Shown: positions 46,885 through 56,737 of the stretch, one piece after another | Numbering within the stretch: the stretch's first letter is position 1 | How the letters are laid out: each line of letters starts with the position of its first letter | Assembly (NCBI GenBank): GCA_028386065.3 | Contig: JAKUCV010002887.1 | Span: 29,309 to 93,308 of the forward strand | Reading direction: 5' to 3' | DNA: 64,000 bases | Source of the DNA: Turnera subulata | Lineage: Eukaryota > Streptophyta > Magnoliopsida > Malpighiales > Passifloraceae | The notes under the pieces: generated by a model | Database searches by the model: none | The model's input: only the letters and a program-made list of their open reading frames with translations | Told to the model about the DNA's origin: nothing | Made by a program: the position numbers and the translations under genes

Positions 46885-47330
46885 TAGGCCCGCATGGGCT
46901 GGGTCGAAACGACGTCGGTAGATGATGAGAAACAAACTCCGGCGAAATTAAGTTTTTTAAAAAATTGTAACTGAATAGTTAGAAAACTAAAATATTAGAT
47001 AATTAGATTGGACTTTGTTATCCATTATCCAACTCATATATACCATGATTATGTGGCTTATCCATTTAATTAGACCTAAATAAAAATTACACTCATCTAT
47101 CTATACTTAAATACCCATAACCAATATAAGTTGGGAAGGTATAAGGGTATGTGACTCCCTATTAGAATTCCTTGGGTCCGTTGAGGTGAATCCCAAAATC
47201 AAATCAGCAAAGATTACCTTTTGCCCCCATTTTATTAATAGTTGGACCCCACAAGATCAGTCCAAAACCCCACGGTCCTTTTCCTCGGCAAAAAACACAT
47301 AGTTCTTGCACATCATTTTCCTTCCTCTTA
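46885..47330. repeat. Right copy of intergenic duplication (partner about 42240-42700)
   Basis: Shared words in the same order: GCCCGCATGG, GTCGGTAGATGATGAG against GTCGGTGGATGAGGAG, ACTAAAATATT, TTAGATTGG-CTTTGTTAT, GACCTAAATAAAA-TTACACTCA, AAATACCCATAAC, TTACCTTTTGC, CCCCACAAGATCA. Roughly 75-80 percent identity by eye, with indels. The separation is about 4.6 kb, of which 2.5 kb is the LINE derivative. Confidence 0.7.
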
Positions 47331-47777
47331 TGCCTGACCTGCTACCCAGTTCAGGACCCCAATTAAAATGGAATTCTTGTTGACTTTACCAAGATCATAC
47401 CTTTACAAAAGGATGGGGGAGTTCAATGTATTATGGACCTAGCTAGTTATAGCTTTGGAGCAACTAGTGCAGCTTGTGGAACACCCACTCTTGGTTTGCT
47501 TCATATAATTGCTTTTGCTTTAGTAATATTTCAGATCTTTAATTTAGTAGTAGATTACTGACAAGAAGAATAAATTTCAATCAATTTAGGCTATGTTAAT
47601 TCCCTGTCTACGCATCAATCATGTTCATGCCCACTGATTCTATCTTTGGCATTAGAAGAATGGAAGAAGCAAGTGCTTGGTTCGCAAATTTATAGCCCAG
47701 AAGAGTGGCACCAAAAAAACAAAGCAAAGGTGGGGTCTTTCCAAGAAAAATTACATCATGAAAAATTTTCGGCGTGT
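47331..47777. other. Intergenic, nothing recognised
   Basis: No coding, RNA or element signal seen up to the LINE target duplication at 47778. Confidence 0.5.
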
Positions 47778-47925
47778 GATTACGTTTTTTTTTTTTAATG
47801 AATAACGACCTTTATTATAAGCCAACGAGCCAGCCGTCATCAAAGAGATGACACCAGCAAATCATCAAACAAAGAAAATCAAGCAATAACCAGAGAAAAT
47901 AAAAGCAAAATACACCACGAGCCCC

Positions 47926-48906
47926 CTATACCAGAAAGGATTTACAACCTGGTCCCCCCCACGCTAATACACTATCAGCACAAATGAGGATAGCAGTCAA
48001 ATCATAAGGAAATTGAGGTTGAGAAGATTTAAACCAATATAAGGAGCGAAGCATCGTCACTTGAAAAGCCCTTTCCCAATCCATCTCTGAATTCTCAAAG
48101 ATTTTTTTATTTCTCGACAGCCAAAGATTCCACATATTGGCAAAGAAGACCACCATCCAAGGGGCTTTGGCTTTTGCATTCCAAACCAAACCCGACCACT
48201 GTGAAACCAAATCCTTTACAGATTTAGGCATACACCAGTTTACTCCCCACCACATACAAATCTGATTCCATAAGATCCAAGAACTCCTGCAATGCATAAA
48301 AAGATGATCATTCATCTCAATCTTACTAGCTGCCAAACTATTACCCAAAGTAAATTTTCTTCCTTGAAGTTCAATTTCACATAATTCAAGATCAGAGACG
48401 AAATCACCTAGGGCCCGAGCTCCCCTGCGAGAAAAATTTCCACTTAATCTGTCTTTGGCCTCAAGCACCTCATTAAAGTCACCAATAACAAGCTATGGAA
48501 CAACAGAAACACTTAACAAATCCATAAGCTCTTCCCATAAATTAATTCTTCCTTCCTCCAGACTAGGACCATATACACAGCAAATTCCAATCATCGAATT
48601 ATCCCTCAGCCTTCCTTCTATCGTTATCCAATTGTTGCCTGAAGATCGACTGGACACATCCAGAAAATCCTCTTCCCACATCAAAACTAACCCGCCCGAG
48701 TTGCCCACTGCATCAACCGAAATAAAATCAAAAGCACCTCCCCCGCCCCAAAGTCTAGCATAGTCCCCACGAACCCAACCCGAACATTTGGTTTCACACA
48801 AAAAAAAAATAAACCTCGCCTTCTCCTTTATCATCAAATCTCTAACATTTCGGTGTTTCTGACTCGACCCAATCCCCCTCACATTCCAAGAGATAAAACT
48901 AAACAT
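47926..48906 (-). pseudogene. LINE ORF2: endonuclease fused to C-terminal segment, RT deleted
   Basis: The EEP endonuclease starts MFSFISWNVRGIGSSQKHRN with the catalytic Asn; FFLCETKCSG supplies the Glu and CVYGPSLEEG the third motif. After a stop at about 48490 comes LVIGDFNEVLEAKDRLSG (GDFN motif) and LQGRKFTLGN; the next codons jump to MNDHLFMHCRSSW, the zf-RVT end. The SDH endonuclease motif and the whole RT, about 600 codons, are absent. The tail ends SLYWFKSSQPQFPYDL. Not functional. Confidence 0.88.
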
Positions 48907-49506
48907 AAAAAATCCAGAAGACTCGAAACACTGATCAGATAAAGAGAGAAAGCAAAGCTACATAGTAGTCCTAGCCTCTGCCCAATTCATTGATTCCTGA
49001 TCAATAAGCCTCTCCATTTCTTTAGCAACACCATCTCTACCTCCTTTAACAGATAGCCCCAGATTTTCGCCAATCCTCATAGTTTCTTCTACTTTCAGAG
49101 GACTTGCAAAAAGATCGCATTTCCATGGCAGCCCGAGCACGATTATTACTTGCAACAATATCTTTGTCTTGAAATGAACTTTCACCAGTATTCAAAGAGC
49201 GGATGCTACCCCCAGGAACTACTTTCTTCAGCTTTCCAACTTTGCGTGGACGTGATATATTTTTGAGACTAGCCTTATCCACAAGAGTCTGAAAGTTGAA
49301 AGCCAAGCTAGATAAGGATACATCCACACATCTAACACCAGGCACCTGAATCTTATTATGACCATTAGGCACCCGTCCCCAGAAATTGCATTCTGAGACC
49401 CTCCCCTGGTTTCAACCATATCACAAGAACCCGAGACCAACCCATCCTTAGCTAAAAGCACAGCCCCATTAGATCCAGGCACGTCAAGCCTAATGAGAGA
49501 AACTAA

Positions 49507-51137
49507 GGTTGTGTTTGGGAGCTGTTTTGTGTTTTTAGCTCCTAAGAACTGTTTTGAAGATTAAGAATTGAAAAGTGTTTTGAGAGTGTTCCGAGTACTG
49601 AAAACTCGTTTGGATACTTTATAATGAGGACAGTTCTCAAAAAGTAAAAAAATATAAAATTTGTTGCAGAAATAAATTTAGAGATAATTTTTGAACTATC
49701 AAAACAAAAAATATTAGAATATGTAAATTAACTTATTTGATCCAATATTTAGGTAATAAATGATAATTTTTATAATAAAGATGGCGAGATATTTTGTAAA
49801 TAATTGATTTTTTAATCATGGTTTAATTTGCTGCATGATTTTATTCAATACTTATTGTTAAATTATGTAAATATTATACACATTATTATATATTACTAGA
49901 AATTATATCGATTTTTTTTGGTATATAATTCACAAAATCTTCTATATCTATGAGTCATTACTAGCTTATTTAATGGATTATTAGCCCACATCTACAACAC
50001 ATCATTATGGTTGCATAAAAAAAAACACATCATTATGGACGATATATTAAATTTAAAAAATGATTAAAAGCTATGTTATTTCCTTTTTTTATTAGGAAAC
50101 CAATGTTATTTTGATAAAAATAGAATGCACATTAATTGATACACATCTTGAGAAAAAAAAAAAGAAACAGAGCACTACTGAGAATCAATTTTTTGGCGGT
50201 GTAAATTCAGCACCTTGACGAGGTACAGTGAGAATGAATTTTTTTTTTAGCCATAAAACAACATTCCATCATATATAAAATATATTAATTACATGCATTC
50301 TAAATACAAAATGTGCATGATTTTTCTGGGAGGGGAGGACAGCCACCAAGGTCCTAGAGTTCCTGATGCGGCTGTCTTTGCAACCCAGTTAGTTGATTGG
50401 TTAACTGTCCTCTTTACATGGAACAAAACAAAAGAGTTGAAGTGAGAACTAAACACTTCAACAGAAACGAATTTGATCATTTCTCACTTGTTAATTAGTT
50501 TGTAATTGTATACAAAATACCTGAAGGATGTAAAACGAAAACTCAACTCACCATAGGAATACTTGCTTATGTCCATGAACAATCAGAAAAAATTGAGTGC
50601 TCTAGTACTTAATATTTCTCTTTGGCATTTGATCAGATAGTTGGTGTGCCACATATCAAACCCAATTTGTCATCCAAATACCATACAAGTACACTACAAA
50701 TTACCATCCCATCTAACCAAAGGAGAGCGTAGATGAAATAAAAAACAATTAATGACAGAAAGTAGACAAAAAAATCATTAAAAAAAAGGAATTAGAAGAC
50801 AGATAGATAAGCAAAAAGTTTGGCAGAAATGAGTAGGAAGAAGAAAGAATCACGCAGAGAGAGGGAGCCATTTTCTTTCTATTAGGCATCATATTTACAT
50901 AACTACCATTAATAAAGTTTGAATTTTCATATATATTTACAAATATGCCACCGTGTGTTTTGAGGAGCAACTCAAAACTTCTTTTTTTAGTTTTCTATTT
51001 TCACTTCTGACAGAACCACTTTTAAAGAATCGTTTTAGCAAGAGTAAATGCTTTTCTCCCATCCAAACAGGTTTTCTCTACTCTCAAAACAACAAAAACA
51101 GAAAACTAGTTTTGGAAACAAGTTTCCAAACAGGCCC
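49507..51137. mobile_element. PIF/Harbinger-like non-autonomous element, 1.63 kb
   Basis: Flanked by TAA at 49504-49506 and 51138-51140. The left end GGTTGTGTTTGGGA and the reverse-complemented right end GGGCCTGTTTGGAA are similar imperfect inverted repeats of the GGGCCTGTTTGG type, and TWA targets are typical of PIF/Harbinger. Internal DNA is AT-rich; no transposase is seen. It carries a LINE fragment at about 50240-50480. Confidence 0.65.
50240..50480 (-). mobile_element. 5'-truncated LINE fragment (RNase H end)
   Basis: A T run (50239-50249) on + marks the tail. On minus the frame reads VLFHVKRTVNQSTNWVAKTA and then GPWWLSSPP, the usual end of a plant LINE RNase H (V-R-N-A-W-A ... PP). 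Only about 60 codons remain. It is nested inside the PIF/Harbinger-like element. Confidence 0.6.
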
Positions 51138-52730
51138 TAAAGCTCCAATAGCAGAACCCTCAATCACTGCCGGCCCAACAACCTCTCCCACAAGCCCAAC
51201 GTCCACCACAACATCTTCACATCTAACTTTTGATGATACGAGAGATAACTTATCACCGTTAAAGCACTCATCCGTTCCAATTAGTTTCGAAGAAAGGGCC
51301 TGACAATTCGGCATCTCGAACATTCCTCCCACCAATATCATCCATCGAGGGGCCCACCGAGTTCATTATTGAAAGAGCATGCCACAACCGTAGCCGCCTT
51401 TTCACCCAATGCACCCTTTCCTTTTTCCATGCGTTTGATGGTATCAATGATCCCAAAAGGGTCCAAGGACCTCTGGGGTTCCTCGCCATCGTCAACATCC
51501 TGTCGCCGTCCCAAGACAGTAGGTTCATCTTCCCGATTACTTGCTTCATCGGAAAAACTACTTGCAGGTGCCGGACCCCCCACGTCCCTCCCATCCTCCA
51601 CCACCAACTGAGATTCCACCACCGAAATATCATACTCTTTCTCACCGATTTTCACCTTCAAATTCCTTGAGATAGGAGAATTATAAGTGGTGTTAATGAT
51701 TACTTGAGCCATTTCCAGGTTGTTGCTGGACTCAAAACTATTGATCACCCATCTAAGATTTCCAAAACGAACTGCAATAATACTGAAGAAATCATCACAC
51801 CAAGCAATAGGGGGGACACCATAAATATTCAAACAACATTCCCGGTGAGAAGCCCCATCTCCCTCTTCCCATTCTCTAGGAAGATCAAATAAACCGCTAC
51901 TCCAGGCCGCCTTGTGTTTTAGACAAGCACACATAGCATCTTTTGAATCAAAAGCCTGCAGCACATATTGCCCCCCAAGCTTCTTAACGTTATTGCAACC
52001 ATATTGTGAATGACTTTGAGAGCCGAGGCTATCTTCGAAAAGCGTACCCCTTCTTTCATTACTCCAAAAGCACAGGCCTGAAGCCTCTGAATGATCTTAC
52101 TGGACGGCATATAAGTGAAAGAAGCTGCACCACTACTTTTGAATCCGGCACCCAAATCCTTCCCACTAAACTTATTACCCAGAACTTGGGCATACGATGT
52201 AGAACCCCTCGTAGAGTATGCCATCTTCAAATTATGAACATGCGGAGGTTTCGCCTTTCTCTCGCCTGGCTTCGTGGCTACAGACCTACCCTTAGCAACT
52301 TTCGCCACTAACATACCGTTAATGACTTTAGACAGATTGATCTTCTCGACCATATCCTCCACACAACCTTAGACGAAACCAAAGCGATTTCCGGCCAAGT
52401 TCCTCTTCCCAGGAATGTAAACATCCAGAATGAAACCCACTTTGGACATGTCTGAAAACAGGACTGCAGCATTCCAATTCATCGGAATGTTCTCAGCAAA
52501 AACTGTAACTGCGCTCTTGTTCACCAACGCCCTCTGCACTTGATTCCTCGGCCATCTAGAGAAGAAAGATGGTTTGCTATTACCATACCGGAACTCCTGA
52601 CCCTGACATCCATTCGATGATTTACTCACCATGTTTTTGAAAGCGCGTGAGGCGCGTTCAATTTTTTCACTCACTTTAAAGTTTTTACCCTTCTTCATTA
52701 AGAGCCCCAAAAATTCAAACGATTACGTTT

Positions 52731-53480
52731 GCAACTACGTATGTGTAATGCTGCGGGTTCAGGAGGTTGTTGCCCAATTGGTTGGTTGTCCACAGTCAAA
52801 CTAGAGACAATACAGTAAAAAGGTGCTATAAAACAGTAACCTCTGCTTACTTTTTATTCTTTTTCCTTTTAGTATTTTTGGATGGTGAAATATTACTTTT
52901 GAGAGATGTGAAATGTTGTTTTTCCTGCATCCATTCGTCAATTTGCAGGAGTCAAGATATCTTATTATGAATTTTTTTTGGTTGAATTTATTTTTTAGTT
53001 CATTACTATATCAATTTCAAATTCTAGAGTAATTGAGATTTATGGAGCATATGGATGAATATTTAAAGATTGATAATACCCTTTTTTCCTTATTGTTTTC
53101 CAAACAAATCCAAATATTTTCTGAATTTTTATTTTAATTTCCACATCAACTTACAAGACCAACTAATTACCGTTATATTTTTCGTACATATGGAAAGAGT
53201 TAAATATTCAAGCTAAATTTATTGTTATCCTTATGATGATATTAACACTAGTGGTATAACATCATTAATCATTATCAGGGAAAGAATTGAAACCTATGTG
53301 GACAATAACAATAAATTTAAGTACGTGCACACATATATAATCAAGTCAATATCGCTATTTAGTTCCCACATAAGACTTTATTTGACGTACACAATGACGG
53401 TACTTGTAGTGACCCAACAAGAATCTCAATAATTGACTATTTCCTAACGTTGTCTTTATTTTGACCACCCCTAATTTGAG
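52731..53480. other. Intergenic, AT-rich
   Basis: No gene, RNA or element is recognised. Confidence 0.5.
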
Positions 53481-53503
53481 GCCCCTTTCAGTGGTAAGTT
53501 ACA

Positions 53504-53990
53504 CTAATTTCGACAAAAAATCCAGGTCAGAATTATAAGGAAAAAAATTTCAGGATCTTGAACGTAGATATACGAAGCATGGATACTGTATATCATCACC
53601 TCAAAACAATCACAAAGTGAACCAGAAAGATGGCAGACTCTACTCTTCACATTGCAAGACAGAGAGGTGGCCTTACCCAAAATCAAGTCAGGCAGACTTG
53701 TAGTATTCGAAGAAGAGCCATAACCAGCCGGATTATCCGGCGACTACACTCTTGGCTCCTAAAAAACACAGAATTCATCTAATAATTAAATTAGAAAAGT
53801 GATAAGTAGAGAAAAGCAGGGGAGGAGTGGAGAAAGAAATACAGAGTACCCGGAGACAGTAAAAGAGAACAATGGAAGAGACGAGGACTTGGTGAAGCGG
53901 GAGGCAGCTGGGGAATAGTTGAGTTGGGAAAAGGAGAAACAGTATTTAGATTTGATGAAACAGTATTACATTATAAATCCACCACAATTG
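53504..53990 (-). other. Possible 5' part of an unidentified gene
   Basis: On the minus strand a CT-rich leader-like stretch (about 53950-53850) ends at a donor-like GGGTACTC; a T-rich run leads to TTTTTTAG at about 53762, followed by a frame reading NPAGYGSSSNTTSLPDLILG and CNVKSRVCHLSG. It looks like a leader exon plus second exon, but I cannot name the family and no further exons are seen. Confidence 0.25.
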
Positions 53991-54030
53991 GCATCTTAAA
54001 CTGTTAAAGAAAATAAAGAGTGTGAGAGAC

Positions 54031-54070
54031 ACAGCGCACCTTTTTTTTTATCAGACAGCGCACCTTTTTT
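54031..54070. repeat. Triplicated target word beside the SINE
   Basis: ACAGCGCACC followed by a T run occurs at 54031, 54055 and 54214. The outer pair of the last two is the SINE target duplication; the first extra copy encloses only a T run plus ATCAG and may be a second, nearly empty retroposition. Confidence 0.6.
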
Positions 54071-54211
54071 TTTTTTTTTTTTTTTTGGTCACATGAAATT
54101 CCTACACTAGCCTAATCTAACCTAAATACTAATTCAACACCGGTCGGGATCGAACCCACGACCTAAGCCCCACACAAGGTGGGAAGTGCCACTCGAGCTA
54201 ACGCTCACAGG
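54065..54211 (-). mobile_element. tRNA-derived SINE
   Basis: On the minus strand: box A-like TAGCTCGAGTGG (54200-54189), a perfect box B GGTTCGATCCC (54156-54146), a short body, and an A tail (T run 54065-54086 on +). The target duplication is GACAGCGCACCTTTTTT at 54054-54070 and 54213-54229. Pol III-transcribed and mobilised by LINE enzymes as known for SINEs. Not a tRNA gene: no cloverleaf 3' half. Confidence 0.88.
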
Positions 54212-54222
54212 CGACAGCGCAC

Positions 54223-55073
54223 CTTTTTTAGCTCATAGGTCCCCCTCTTGTAATAATGTGCATTGGGGATCACTGTAAGCAATTCAGAAATTAACGCCGG
54301 TCCTTTTTGCCAATCAAAATAAAATTCATCAGAGCATAAAGACACAAAACTTTTCCATAACTCTATTCATCCACCAAAACAAGGAATCGTCAACAAAAAA
54401 GAAATGTAATACAAAACACAAACCGAAGAATTGAACCGATTTGTAGTGATCAATATCTTGGGAGTGGACTCTCGTTTTAGAATCACACTAAATTCATCAG
54501 CATCATTCCCCGCAAACAGCTGCAAAAAACGACATAGTTTCGATTCATCCAATTCCCAATTACACAGCACAAAAGAAAGAAGGGAAGGATTCCGGCTTTT
54601 ACCTCCTCGTCATCGGGCCTGCAAACAGTCTCGTCGGGTTCTCTGGTATTCTCAATAGTGCGGGGTACCTGCCTTGGAGGAGGCTGCAAAAAAATATAAC
54701 CAAATCAAGTTACTTCAAATATTCAAAATTGATCCAAACCCTAATTCCTTTGAAAGTAGGAAAAAAAGGTTAAAAAAAATGTGAGAGTATAGAGTACCCA
54801 CCTCTTCCCGAGCTCGAGGGCGCGTTTTTCTTCGGCCTCACGGGCCTTCTATTTCTTGCGCTTCTCGACTTTCTTCTGGTGCTTGAGTTTGGCGTGTACG
54901 GCCGACCTCTTCTCCTTGTTCTTTATCATCGATGGGAGTATCTCCCGCTTCTTCTCCACCTCCGCGCTTCCCTCCTTCTTCTTCATCCTCTGCTCCTTCC
55001 TCGCGTGTCCTCCTTCTTCTCCGTCGTCCGAAATTGATCCGGCATCGTCGCCCTTCTTCCTCTTCCACCCCAT
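54223..55073 (-). pseudogene. RPF1: Ribosome production factor 1 (Brix family) relic
   Basis: RPF1 acts in the nucleolus in 60S subunit maturation. Minus-strand exons: 55073-54802 (MGWKRKKGDD, a Lys/Glu-rich N-terminus, KNKEKRSAVHAKLKHQKK, KAREAEEKRALEL), 54683-54603 (PPPRQVPRTIENTREPDET), 54519-54424 (LFAGNDADEFSVILKRE, TPKILITTNRF) and 54302-54223 (LISELLTVIPNAHYYKRG, TYELKK). In exon 1 a TAG replaces a codon just before KAREAEE, and the frame to exon 2 only works if one base is restored near 54807. The exon 4 donor is at the SINE target duplication, and the rest of the Brix domain, about two thirds of the protein, is absent. Family assignment is by recalled motif order. Confidence 0.8.
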
Positions 55074-55195
55074 TTTTCTCTCGTGGCGGAGCTGATTGCG
55101 GTGGACGGCGGAGGTGACCGAGAGGAAGAGAAGAGGCAAATGGATGAATTTGGGAGATATGCCTTGATAAAAATTTGGGCAACAAGAGGCAAGTC

Positions 55196-55217
55196 TTTTT
55201 TTTTTTTTTTTGATCGT
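55196..55217 (-). mobile_element. 22-bp retroposition remnant (tail only)
   Basis: CAACAAGAGGCAAGTC at 55180-55195 is repeated at 55218-55233. Between them lie only a T16 run and GATCGT (minus strand: ACGATC plus A tail). This is what a LINE insertion aborted right after tail synthesis leaves. Confidence 0.75.
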
Positions 55218-55233
55218 CAACAAGAGGCAAGTC

Positions 55234-55661
55234 CCGAGTAGTGTTTTTGTAAAGTAAAATCAGAAAGGAAACAAATAAAAGTCAAAAAAGTATAAACATG
55301 CCCTAGAAAATGGCAATTTTAGGGACAATTTTTTAAACAGTAAATTTCACTGAGTTTATTCAGAATATAGCTACAGGGACAATAATTTGTTTTGTCCAGT
55401 TAGATACAAGCTAAAGGAACAATTTTTAGACAAAAGGAACAAATTGATGAATTAGTCTTCTTAAATTAGTCACATTAGCTCAGCTTTGTTGTAGTGATAT
55501 AGTGGGTAAACTCCGATTGGATTTGATTAAACGAAGCGGCTAGACAACAAAATGAACCTCTCTTCTTTTTTTTTTCTTTTTTCTTTCCATTACAAATAAT
55601 GGTCAATTACTGATACGCAATTTCCTAGACATGTGGTACTTAAGTTCCCATGGTTTAAACT
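55234..55661. other. Intergenic, AT-rich
   Basis: No gene seen. It is the upstream flank of the RPF1 relic and probably held its promoter. Confidence 0.45.
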
Positions 55662-55985
55662 ATTTTTTTTTTTTTTATAGTAATCGAGATGCTTTATTAA
55701 TGAAAGGGAGTCAATATGTACAAGTGCAGGATGTACAAGACAAAGAGATTAAAGGAATATAAAAAGTGGCGACACAACTGGTGGAATGAACGGCTAGGTG
55801 TAACGAATGTCAACGCCTGAACTTGCATGCCACCCTCTGAACGGCTCCGAGGAAGAAAGAATAGCCCCGGCGGAGAAAGGAAATTGAGGATGCTTCACCT
55901 TGAACCACCAGTGGGCACGAGTAAGCACGATGTCGAAAAGCAACTCTGGGATGACAGGCTTGGCTTCAAAGACCAATGAATTACG
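55662..55985 (-). mobile_element. LINE 3' fragment (same family as 47788-52720)
   Basis: A T run (about 55663-55677) on + marks the tail. On minus the frame ending at 55794 reads NSLVFEAKPVIPELLFDIVL, RAHWWFKVKHPQFPFSAGA, the C-terminus of an RNase H-free LINE ORF2. The 5' side is cut by the gypsy LTR at 55986. Confidence 0.78.
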
Positions 55986-56700
55986 TGTTGGATTTTGATA
56001 CAATATTAAATCAAAATAATAATAATAATATATGGACTTTTATATTATGGTCCATGTATAAGTTAAATAGTTATTTAGGCTTTGGTCTAATTAGTTATTT
56101 AAGTGGTATATTAGGATTTTCTATGACCTAATAGATTAGTGCCTATAAATAGATATCTTATGATATTGATATAGATACACAACATAACACCTAATGCAGA
56201 GAATTGTTCTCTAGCCTCCTTCTCCACCTAGAGCCAAAATCTCTAACTAGATCTCTAGGGTTTTTGGTAGTTGTAATACTCTTGTGAAGAGTTCTTCGCT
56301 CCTGCTTTGTGTGGATTACTTGTGGAGGTGATACTCAAGAGATGATCACTGTGGTTTGCGACAACCAAGCGACGAGTGATTAGAAGAGTTCCTTACTGAT
56401 TTGCTGCGTGTTATGCTTGAGCCATTGAGTGACTTGTCAAGCATAACTATACTACGCGTCGTTGATATCACTTAGCTAGTAGAAAAGGCAGCACACGTGT
56501 CGTGGTGTCATTGGCTATTGTATAGCGGTCATATTGTGTAACGGCCACTGCCCATATAACCGTTACTACTTTCTGTTACAAGCAGTTATGCAAAAATAAG
56601 AAACCAAATATTCTTTGTCCTCTCTTTTCTCTCTCGTCTCACTCTCTGTTTCTTCTATTCCTCTCCTTATTTCTCACCGGTACCTTCTCGGTACCTAACA
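55986..56700 (+). repeat. 5' LTR of the gypsy element
   Basis: 715 bases ending just before the primer-binding site. An (AAT)n stretch lies at about 56016-56031. TCTCTTTTCTCTCTCGTCTC-like pyrimidine runs precede its 3' end. The start is placed at TGTTGG because it fits the TG rule and mirrors the CCTAACA end. Confidence 0.75.
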
Positions 56701-56702
56701 AT

Positions 56703-56714
56703 TGGTAGCGGAGC
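56703..56714 (+). other. Primer-binding site TGGTAGCGGAGC
   Basis: Two bases after the LTR. Same 12-mer as at 7695-7706 (copia, minus) and 26584-26595 (LARD-like). Confidence 0.75.
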
Positions 56715-56737
56715 CTTCGATCTTGTCGACGGTTACC

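Larger units (their letters stand above)
48958..52695 (-). pseudogene. LINE ORF1 with RRM-like and DUF4283 domains, split by a DNA transposon
   Basis: The start at 52695 is MKKGKNFKVSEKIERA. An RRM-like segment follows (VTVFAENIPMNWNAAVLF, then VYIPGKRNLAGNRFGFV, the RNP1-type box). A stop comes right after RFGFV at about 52369, and a shifted frame continues VEKINLSKVINGMLVAKV. DUF4283-like sequence follows (LQAFDSKDAMCACLK, CCLNIYGVPPIAW) with an acidic tail to about 51140. Past the inserted element, short frames at 49482-48958 are the C-terminus. The RRM identifies the LINE lineage; RNA binding is the expected role. Confidence 0.78.
47788..52720 (-). mobile_element. LINE of a second lineage (RRM-like ORF1, no RNase H), internally deleted
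   Basis: Flanked by GATTACGTTT at 47778-47787 and 52721-52730, with a T run on + at the left (A tail on -). Minus-strand order: ORF1 (52695 to about 51140, then 49482-48958), endonuclease (48906-48490), then directly the ORF2 C-terminus (to 47926). The reverse transcriptase is missing. A PIF/Harbinger-like element (49507-51137) splits ORF1. Its C-terminus (WFKSSQPQFPYDLTAIL) matches the fragment at 55794-55985, so both belong to one family distinct from the RNase H LINEs. Confidence 0.88.

Noticed and set aside
54146..54200. tRNA-like A and B boxes
   Set aside because: No acceptor stem or anticodon arm and it ends in an A tail with target duplications, so it is a SINE and not a tRNA gene.
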